From contig LNEX01000246.1 of NCBI GenBank assembly GCA_001464165.1, positions 1 through 18,999 of the forward strand: a DNA stretch of 18,999 bases. The letters are read 5' to 3'. Both the position numbers and the translations under genes were made by a program. Below, in pieces: positions 8,545 to 14,433 of this stretch (position 1 is the first letter of the stretch; each line of letters starts with the position of its first letter). The stretch comes from a bacterium Ga0077546 (lineage in GTDB: Bacteria; Cyanobacteriota; Vampirovibrionia; Obscuribacterales; Obscuribacteraceae). The notes under the pieces are model-generated. The model ran no database searches. It was given only the letters and a program-made list of their open reading frames with translations, and had not been told where the DNA came from.

Positions 8545-9258
8545 ATGGCACAGTCACCCAGTCAACAACCAGATAGAACATTTGTCAGAGACGGTATTTT
8601 TCACCGTAGCCTTTCGAATGTGCGCAATTCTGTTTTTACAGATGCCAGAAACAAGCAAGATCTAGCCGACGGTAAGCCTTCTCAAGAGCCAGATCTGTTT
8701 TCGCACATGCGAGAAGAAGACGAATATTCGATTTGCGAAGAAGATCTTGAGCTCATTGCTTTCTACGATGGTCTTCCTGGCTGTTATAACTTCCGTTATT
8801 TAATGCGTCGGCTCTCCCGTGAACTGAAGCGCTCGAAGCGTTACAACCGTCCTACTACTGTGGTTATTTGTGGCATCGATGGTTTTGAGAATGTTGAACC
8901 AAGCTATGGTGAGCTCGCAGCTGATACTGTCGTTTTCTCTGTGATTCAATTCTTGTTAGATGGCATTCGCTCAGATGTTGATATGGCGGCTCGCTTGTCA
9001 GACGATCGCTATATCTTAGTTCTCCCTGAAACACCAGGTCGTGGTGCTGCTATTCTGTGCGACCGCCTGGCCAAAAAATTTGAATCAGTTGAGCTTAAAC
9101 ACAATTGGCACCGCATTCCCGTTACTCTAAGTTTTGGCATTGGCTACTATCCAGTCCATGGTGAAGATCCGCGAGAAATCATTGCCAGAGCCGATTTAGC
9201 CTGTGAGTTTGTGCAGCAACGCGGCGGCAATGGTTTTGCTTTTGCACCTGAAGGGTAG
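8545..9258 (+). CDS. Degenerate GGDEF-domain protein
   Basis: The 237-aa protein is soluble, with no signal peptide or membrane segment. After an acidic, disordered-looking N-terminal region of about 70 residues, it shows a GGDEF-domain framework: YDGLPGCYNFRYLMRRLSREL in place of the usual D-x-LTGL-x-NRR block, TVVICGIDGF in the metal-binding Asp region, TLSFGIGYYPVHG, and ADLACEFVQQRGGNGF at the end. The signature GGDEF itself is replaced by SDDRY in AARLSDDRYILVL, so diguanylate cyclase activity is unlikely. It may bind nucleotide or act as a scaffold or regulator. The ATG at 8545 follows the probable cinA terminator, so it is likely transcribed separately. It converges on murF. Confidence 0.82.
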   Translation: MAQSPSQQPDRTFVRDGIFHRSLSNVRNSVFTDARNKQDLADGKPSQEPDLFSHMREEDEYSICEEDLELIAFYDGLPGCYNFRYLMRRLSRELKRSKRYNRPTTVVICGIDGFENVEPSYGELAADTVVFSVIQFLLDGIRSDVDMAARLSDDRYILVLPETPGRGAAILCDRLAKKFESVELKHNWHRIPVTLSFGIGYYPVHGEDPREIIARADLACEFVQQRGGNGFAFAPEG

Positions 9259-9329
9259 CCAAGATCGCTGGGAAATGCTTCGTGCAACTGCCGACTTCAA
9301 CCTTTTTTGATGTCGCATTAGAGATATGC

Positions 9330-10753
9330 CTAAATAGTTTTGCTGATTTTGTCAATTATCTGAACATCGGCGTCTGCAGCGGTCAGAAGTTGAACCAATA
9401 AACGAAGTTCCGGACAATCAGAACCGTCAATGAGTACGCTAGTATTTTCGTCTACGGTAGCTGCAAGCAGTCGGTATGCTTCTATGGCGTAATTGATGCA
9501 AATGCTTTGAAGTTAGCACCATTCGCGCCGCGAGTGATCTGTGCCGCTGTTTCGCCTATCGTAATGAGGCATTCGAAAGATTGAGTTGAAAGCCATTGAC
9601 CTAGCTTGGCATGTATGTCGGCGCTTGCTTCACCTAGTTCTAGCATTGCTCCTAGTACGATAAACTTTCGCAACTGTGGAAAGGCGCGCGTGTCTAAGAA
9701 TGCGCATACTGATGAGCGCACTGAATCTGGGTTTGCCGAGTATGATTCGTCAACAATAGTTGCACCATTTCTGCCAACTGTTTTGTTGCCCCGGCCCCGT
9801 TCGGGATCGTATCGCCTTAGACCCTCGGCTATTTTGTAATCTGGTAGTCCAAGTTGCCGAGCACAGTTTATCGCACACCACGCATCTCGCAGGTATGCGA
9901 CGCCATGTGAATTGAGATCAAACAAAGTGTCTGAGCCGGAGATTACAAAAAGCGTCGAATTCGGTTTCACCCCTACGACCTCTATGTCTGCTTGGGTAAA
10001 CGTAGATATTCGACCGCCGGCAAAAACGAGATTTGCTCTTTCGGTTAAGAGATCGTTCTCATCACCGATTATTGCTAGACCAGTTTCTAGCGATAGACTT
10101 TCCAGTATTTCACATTTAGCCGCTGCGATGTTTTCTATTGAACCTAGTGTCTCCAGGTGGGCCAGGCCGATATTTGTGATTACTGCTATATCAGGGGACA
10201 TACCAGCAGCAAGCCAGGCGATCTGACCCCTGCCCCGTTGGGATAATTCGACGACTAGAACCTCTGTAGAATCTGGCAGCTCTAGTAGTTTCTTGGCTAG
10301 TCCCCTTGCGTCGGGGCGGCTCGTCTCAGCGGCGTGGGTCTTGTAAGCTATGGATAGAATATTGCACAACATCTCTCTGGTGGTGCTCTTACCGGATGAT
10401 CCGGTTATGGCAATAACTTTTGGATTGATAATTTTTCGGCTTAAAATTGCTAGTTGGTAGTAGGCGTGGAGAGTGCTAGGTACGCCGATTAATATGGGCA
10501 GAGAGTTCTGGCTTTCGACATCTAAGAATGGATAACGTCGATTGTCAACTACTATGCAGCCAATAGCCCCACGATCAAAGGCTTCGTGAAGCAGATCGTG
10601 ACCGTCTGTTCTGTCGTCCGGAAGTGCTATGAACCATTGACCTCGCTGCAAATCCTTAATGTCAGAGCAGATTGAGCCAAGCTCTTTGGTTAGCGATCCG
10701 GAAAGCAGTCGCCCGCCAATTGCTTCCATTATTCCTATTGCATCGAATTTCAT
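9330..10753 (-). pseudogene. murF: murF, UDP-MurNAc-tripeptide:D-Ala-D-Ala ligase, C-terminus frameshifted
   Basis: MurF adds D-Ala-D-Ala to the peptidoglycan precursor in the cytosol. The main frame (9482-10753, 423 aa) has the N-terminal UDP-binding domain (WFIALPDDRTDGHDLL), the ATP-binding P-loop ITGSSGKSTTREM, ITNIGLAHLETLGS, the carbamylated-Lys region AAKCEIL and VDESYSANPDSV of the C-terminal domain. It stops early at 9482. The expected last 50 or so residues continue in another frame (about 9330-9490) with AIEAYRLLAATVDEN and VLIDGSDCPELRLL, ending at 9330. A loss of one base around 9488-9505 would explain the shift. The C-terminal signature usually reads KGSR; here it is DGSD, a divergence worth noting. 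The gene lies outside any dcw cluster, so a diverged paralogue is possible. Its ATG overlaps the upstream gene by ATGA. Confidence 0.88.
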
Positions 10754-11160
10754 AGACTAATTGCATTACCGTTGTCAAGCCGGGGCGTAATCGTTCGCTT
10801 TTCTGGGGTGACTCTTCTCTTCAGTTCTGGGTTAATCATTTGGGTGTATTGGTGGACGTCGCTTAGCGAGAATCCGAAACTAGTTGCATTCTTGACTGAG
10901 TAGATATAGTCATAAGACCTGCAGATTGTTGAATACCGCTTCAAAATTGCATTCAATATAGTTACATCTTTGGAGCGTTCTTCTATTAGCGCTTGCTGGT
11001 GAGCGAGAAGTAGCTCTTCCTTTGTTATTCTTCCGTCTCTGGCGGAGCTTGTGGGATCGACTAAGTCTAATGCCTCCCAGTTCCTATTTAAGAATGGCAC
11101 AATAGTGTTAGACGCCAACTCGTATTCATCGCGATAAAGGTCTATTAAGCTTTTTGCCAT
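10750..11160 (-). CDS. Hypothetical protein translationally coupled to murF
   Basis: The 136-aa protein is soluble and mostly helical, with no signal peptide. Its stop overlaps the murF start as ATGA (10750-10753), so the two are almost certainly translated from the same mRNA. The N-terminal half contains DGRITKEELLLA, which looks like the second half of an EF-hand loop (D-G-x-I-x-x-x-E), but the preceding ligand positions are Ser and Ala, so calcium binding is doubtful. The C-terminal third is Arg/Lys rich and looks disordered. I do not recognise a family. Its position suggests a role, or at least co-expression, with this murF copy. Confidence 0.65.
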   Translation of the reverse strand: MAKSLIDLYRDEYELASNTIVPFLNRNWEALDLVDPTSSARDGRITKEELLLAHQQALIEERSKDVTILNAILKRYSTICRSYDYIYSVKNATSFGFSLSDVHQYTQMINPELKRRVTPEKRTITPRLDNGNAISL

Positions 11161-11257
11161 AGAGCGAGCCCCCGTTTGTTCGTTCGTCTTTGTCGGTGCA
11201 AATAGATATCCCCCGCATGCTTGCTGTTCTCTGGTTGAATCGGTATCGTCAAGTCGA

Positions 11258-11599
11258 CTAAACTGTCGTTTCTGCTTTAGAGAGCAGTTTCTTGAATCTC
11301 GTCAACAAGGCTTCCGCTTTGGGTATTCTCGAAAATAGCTCTCGAAGTGCCCTCTGCGTTGTTGCGGTTATTAGGGGCAGTCGCTTCTTTCTCAAGTTCT
11401 TTAACTGCTGACCTTTTTGTTTTGCGTCGCGAAGATCGCCTTTGCCAAAGTTCAAAAAGAAGTTGATTCTAGACGGTGTTGGAATCAGGCCAAATTTTCT
11501 TTGGTTATCGTAGAGTGATAATTGATCTCGGGATAATGCTCCTGAAATACCATGGGCTATGAAAAATCCCGAGGGCGAAACTTTTATAATCATTCGCAT
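11258..11599 (-). CDS. Small basic hypothetical protein
   Basis: The 113-aa protein starts with an ATG at 11599 preceded by a strong Shine-Dalgarno, GGAGGGG (11605-11611 on the complement, five bases away). That is the best argument that it is real. The sequence begins with a short beta-like stretch (MRMIIKVSPSGFFIAHGISG). It then turns very basic, with a KKRLPLITATTQRALREL segment followed by a helical tail. No domain is recognised, and nucleic-acid binding is only a guess from charge. It lies 97 bp upstream of the 136-aa gene on the same strand and faces the large divergent regulatory region on its 5' side. Confidence 0.55.
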   Translation of the reverse strand: MRMIIKVSPSGFFIAHGISGALSRDQLSLYDNQRKFGLIPTPSRINFFLNFGKGDLRDAKQKGQQLKNLRKKRLPLITATTQRALRELFSRIPKAEALLTRFKKLLSKAETTV

Positions 11600-11631
11600 T
11601 TTTGCCCCTCCTTAATCGCTTGCAAAATTTT

Positions 11632-11670
11632 GAATATTTGAATATTCATACTTCTATAATAATATGAATA
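11632..11670. promoter_or_regulatory. Two overlapping palindromes, operator-like
   Basis: GAATATT-TG-AATATTC (11632-11647) is a perfect palindrome. Overlapping it, TATTCATA (11643-11650) and TATGAATA (11663-11670) form an 8-bp inverted repeat with a 12-base AT-rich spacer that contains TATAAT (11655-11660). It lies 33-71 bp upstream of the 113-aa gene start, a usual place for an operator or promoter of that gene. Confidence 0.4.
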
Positions 11671-11759
11671 AGATCTTTCATAGACCTTTCGGGGCTCTTG
11701 TCGAAGGTTAAGCGTTCGGTTGCCGGTTGTTTAGTTTTTTTGCTCAGTCAAATGCATCT

Positions 11760-11807
11760 GCCAGAGCTTAAGCGGGCGCCATATTGAGTTTGGCGCTCGC
11801 CTCTGGC
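11760..11807. other. Nested stem-loop, possible structured leader or small RNA element
   Basis: An outer stem GCCAGAG/CTCTGGC (11760-11766 with 11801-11807) encloses an inner stem GGGCGCCA/TGGCGCTC (8 pairs, one G-T wobble) with a 9-base loop. An asymmetric bulge lies between the stems (seven bases on one side, two on the other). No U-tract follows on either strand, so it is not an ordinary terminator. It lies about 95 bp before the promoter candidate of the DAB-like operon, so it may sit outside that transcript. Confidence 0.4.
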
Positions 11808-11838
11808 GTGTGCTTCGAGGTGGCGGTTAATCTATTTT

Positions 11839-11876
11839 ATTTGCAAATATTTTCAAGTTTGTATGTATTTGCAAAT
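11839..11876. promoter_or_regulatory. Pair of ATTTGCAAAT palindromes
   Basis: The perfect 10-bp palindrome ATTTGCAAAT occurs at 11839-11848 and again at 11867-11876, with centres 28 bp apart. Both lie just upstream of the -35 candidate at 11902. Two identical palindromes so close together suggest binding sites for a dimeric regulator of the carbon-uptake operon. Confidence 0.4.
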
Positions 11877-11901
11877 TGATGTATTCAGATACTTGCATCT
11901 G

Positions 11902-11930
11902 TTGGCTCCGTTGTGTACACTCGATTTAAT
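11902..11930 (+). promoter_or_regulatory. Candidate sigma70-type promoter for the DAB-like operon
   Basis: TTGGCT (11902-11907, 4/6 to TTGACA) and TTTAAT (11925-11930, 5/6 to TATAAT) are separated by 17 bases, the preferred spacing. An overlapping alternative, TTGCAT-17-TACACT (11893-11921), is weaker. A transcript from here would carry a leader of roughly 100 bases before the first gene. Confidence 0.35.
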
Positions 11931-11979
11931 AGATTGAGTCCGAAGTTTGTGTGAGGTCTCGGTAGGAAAGTTACGAATT

Positions 11980-12005
11980 GAAAGTACAAGATGAAAGTAC
12001 GAGAT
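11980..12005 (+). repeat. 13-bp tandem direct repeat before the carbonic-anhydrase-like gene
   Basis: GAAAGTACAAGAT (11980-11992) is followed immediately by GAAAGTACGAGAT (11993-12005), with one mismatch, and then by the start of a third copy (GAAG). It lies 36-61 bases upstream of the ATG at 12041 and next to the alternative TTG start at 12014. It could be a regulatory site in the leader or simple slippage. Confidence 0.45.
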
Positions 12006-12040
12006 GAAGATTTTTGGAATTAACAGCTGATGGTAATGAC

Positions 12041-12628
12041 ATGATAAATTCGCCATATGTGACGTATCTTGATGACATTCAGCTTTCCACTGGACTGATG
12101 TCCGGTGGTGTCAAGGCGGTTGCATTTTTCGCTTGTTCTGATATGGGTTGGCGATTGCCTTATGTTAGTGATTTAGCAGAGGATCGGCTCTTTATCTTTC
12201 AATCATTCGGCCCAAGCTTTGTTGGCGCTTTTCCCACCATATTAAAAAATGATGTTAGCGACATCATTGTATACGGGCACACCAATTGCCGGTTCTTCGA
12301 CTTTCTCGCTAAGCCAGAGCACAGCCCTGAAGAGCGGGAGTTAATTTCTAGGTATTTTCAACATCAGCATCAAGATCAAAAAGAATTCTTGTTATTAAAC
12401 AGCGAATGCAACTCTGCTGAAGCATTGTTGGAGGCTTGCAGGCGTAGTGTCTTAGTTGAGTTAAGCAACATATTGTCTCACCCCAATTTTCAAGATTATG
12501 TTGCGAGCGGTAATTTGCGCTTTCATGCCTGGGTTCATCGTTCTGATGAGAATAGGCTTGAAATTTTCGATCCGGATACTCAAGAATTTATTCTCGCGAG
12601 GGCAACAAGGGAGAGCGCTGCAAAATAG
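12041..12628 (+). CDS. Divergent beta-carbonic anhydrase-like protein
   Basis: Beta-carbonic anhydrases interconvert CO2 and bicarbonate with a Cys-His-Cys zinc site. From the ATG at 12041 (195 aa) I see ACSD with C32 and D34, and VYGHTNC with H80 and C83, matching the zinc ligands and the catalytic Asp. The C-terminal part (RRSVLVELSNILSHPNF, SGNLRFHAWVH) has the family's usual helix and final strand. Two canonical features are altered. The CxDSR motif reads CSDMGWR, so the Arg that pairs with Asp is displaced by two residues, and the R-N-x-G stretch before the GHxxC motif reads QSFGPSF. An in-frame TTG at 12014 would add nine residues; ATG is preferred, but neither start has a strong ribosome-binding site. 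It lies 84 bp before dabB and probably heads the operon. It may be an active CA or a regulatory homologue. Confidence 0.8.
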   Translation: MINSPYVTYLDDIQLSTGLMSGGVKAVAFFACSDMGWRLPYVSDLAEDRLFIFQSFGPSFVGAFPTILKNDVSDIIVYGHTNCRFFDFLAKPEHSPEERELISRYFQHQHQDQKEFLLLNSECNSAEALLEACRRSVLVELSNILSHPNFQDYVASGNLRFHAWVHRSDENRLEIFDPDTQEFILARATRESAAK

Positions 12629-12712
12629 CCGCTAGGCGCTATTAATGCCACGCTTTATACGGTAGAGCCTCTTGGAAGTGATTACGGGCATTTGGCTTCT
12701 TGGGATTAGGGT

Positions 12713-14419
12713 ATGAACATTTCACTATTGTTCGCAATATTGACGATATTGTTGCTTGGCAGTAGTTGGATTGCCTTCGCCGGCAACAAGCTTGTCGGTC
12801 GCAGTCATGAAATTGGTATTGTAAGTATTGCTCTATCTTTTGTTGGCGCCTTGATTATACTTTGCAGTGTCGCCTCAACAGGTAATGTTCACTTCTGTAT
12901 GCAGGCTAGTGCTCTGTTGTCCAATTTTCTGCGTGTCGACTTTTATATTGATCGACTGAGCGCTGTTATGATGGTTCTGATAACTGCGGTCAGTGCTGTT
13001 ATTCAAATGTATTCGGCTAGGTATATGCGTGACGATCCTGGTTACGTTCGATTTTTCAGTTTGCTCGGCTTTATGACATTTGCACTGCTAGGCATGGTGA
13101 CATGTGGCAGTCTGCTTATGCTTCTTTTCTGGTGGCAACTCGTAAGCTTTTTGTTGTATTTATTACTCAGTCATAATCGAGATGATGTTGATTCTGTTAG
13201 AGCCGCTTTCAGAACATTTGTAATTCTTCGAGTAGGCGATATAGCACTTCTCTGTGGCGTTTGGTTGGCATACAAAAGCTATGGAACTCTTGTCTTTCCG
13301 GCTGTGTTTGAACGTGCAGCTGCCAGCGCTGCGACTCTTCATTTGTGGGCTGCTGGTCCAGAGATTCACGTAAACACATGTGTAACACTATTGCTTTTCG
13401 TCGGTGCCATGGCGAAGTCAGCCCAGCTACCTTTGCATGCCTGGCTTCCTGAGACGATGGGTGCTCCTACTCCTGTTTCGGCACTGATGCACGCTGGAGT
13501 TGTAAATGCCGGAGGCTTTTTGATCAATCGACTGGCGCCGCTTTATGGTCTTAGTCCGGTCACGTTGCACATCATTTTCATTGTGGGCTTATTTACAGCC
13601 ATCTTCGGCACGACAGTTATGCTCACAAGAGCTGACATCAAGACAAAATTGGGTTTCTCCACGATGGGGCAGATGGGCTTCATGATTATGGAGTGTGGGC
13701 TTGGGGCTTTCGCCTTGGCTATTTTCCACTTGATAGCTCACGGAATCTTTAAAGCCACTCTATTTCTCAGTGCAGGTAGTGTTATCCATAAAAACAGGAG
13801 AGAGCCTCACCTGCCCAGTTCTGGTCACTCAGAGCAGCAAGCCTTTAGACGTCTGCCTTGGGCTACGGGGGTGCTTATGACTTTGCTTCTTCCTCTTGTG
13901 ATTTTGCTGGTGGCAAACGAAGTTGTTGAGGTTGAGCTAAAGGAAGCTCAAGGAACGATTATCCTTTTGTTCTTTGCCTGGGTAACATCTTCGCAGGCGA
14001 TTTTAAGCCTCTATTCTTTAAGGTCTATGGAATCGTGGAAAGTAGCTGGTGCAATGGTTCTTACTGCATGCTTTATTGTTTTTATGTATGTGTGGACAAC
14101 GGAGAGCTTTACCTGTTTTCTCTATCCCGTTGCTGGCGAAGCGGCTCACTATTTTAGTTCTGCAGCTTTTCCTCTTTGGTTTTTCGATATATTGGTCGGC
14201 ATTATTCTATTTCTACTATTGTCAGGTTGGTCGATGAGCTACCTAGATCGCCATAGCGAGCAAAGCCTCTCTCCACGGTGGATGCTTTCTCTCGCGCCGG
14301 TACTTTACTTGTGGTTTTGGAATAGGCTCTATGTTGACCAAGTCTCAGCAAGTGCTGCTAGAACTTTTGTGTTTGTTTCGAGAAAACTTGATGCTATCTT
14401 GCCAGATTGGCTACCGTGA
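12713..14419 (+). CDS. dabB: DabB-like NuoL/ND5-type membrane subunit of an inorganic-carbon uptake complex
   Basis: The 568-aa, highly hydrophobic protein belongs to the proton-translocating NADH dehydrogenase/Mrp subunit family. With DabA encoded two genes downstream and no other complex I genes nearby, the DabB role is the best fit. DabB is thought to couple the proton gradient to DabA-driven conversion of CO2 to bicarbonate. Clear family blocks are RFFSLLGFMTFALLGMV, MAKSAQLPLHAWLPE (K235), PTPVSALMHAG (H260), TRADIKTKLGFSTMGQMG (K310) and AIFHLIAHGIFKATLFLSA (H339, H343, K347). The TM5 position that is Glu in NuoL (GWE) is Gln here (WWQ, Q142). There is no long lateral helix as in complete NuoL. 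The start ATG has AGGG close upstream. Confidence 0.85.
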   Translation: MNISLLFAILTILLLGSSWIAFAGNKLVGRSHEIGIVSIALSFVGALIILCSVASTGNVHFCMQASALLSNFLRVDFYIDRLSAVMMVLITAVSAVIQMYSARYMRDDPGYVRFFSLLGFMTFALLGMVTCGSLLMLLFWWQLVSFLLYLLLSHNRDDVDSVRAAFRTFVILRVGDIALLCGVWLAYKSYGTLVFPAVFERAAASAATLHLWAAGPEIHVNTCVTLLLFVGAMAKSAQLPLHAWLPETMGAPTPVSALMHAGVVNAGGFLINRLAPLYGLSPVTLHIIFIVGLFTAIFGTTVMLTRADIKTKLGFSTMGQMGFMIMECGLGAFALAIFHLIAHGIFKATLFLSAGSVIHKNRREPHLPSSGHSEQQAFRRLPWATGVLMTLLLPLVILLVANEVVEVELKEAQGTIILLFFAWVTSSQAILSLYSLRSMESWKVAGAMVLTACFIVFMYVWTTESFTCFLYPVAGEAAHYFSSAAFPLWFFDILVGIILFLLLSGWSMSYLDRHSEQSLSPRWMLSLAPVLYLWFWNRLYVDQVSASAARTFVFVSRKLDAILPDWLP

Positions 14420-14433
14420 GGAACTCTTAAGCC

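Larger units (their letters stand above)
11600..12040. promoter_or_regulatory. Divergent AT-rich intergenic region between the 113-aa gene and the DAB-like operon
   Basis: About 440 bp hold no convincing gene. A minus-strand frame at 11853-12056 crosses the repeats, has no ribosome-binding site and is judged spurious. Within the stretch I see two overlapping palindromes (11632-11670), a nested stem-loop (11760-11807), two ATTTGCAAAT sites (11839-11876), a sigma70-like promoter candidate (11902-11930) and a 13-bp tandem repeat (11980-12005). The concentration of symmetric elements suggests regulated divergent transcription. No tRNA or known riboswitch was recognised. Confidence 0.55.

Noticed and set aside
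11025..11063. EF-hand calcium-binding site in the 136-aa protein
   Set aside because: DGRITKEE matches only the second half of the loop; the first two ligand positions are Ser and Ala, so it is noted but not called.
11600..12040. tRNA, CRISPR array or insertion-sequence end
   Set aside because: No cloverleaf or T-loop consensus, no regularly spaced repeats with unique spacers, and no transposase remnant could be seen here or elsewhere in the window.
11853..12056. 67-aa minus-strand open frame in the regulatory region
   Set aside because: It spans the ATTTGCAAAT sites, the promoter candidate and the tandem repeat, starts inside the carbonic-anhydrase-like gene and lacks a ribosome-binding site.
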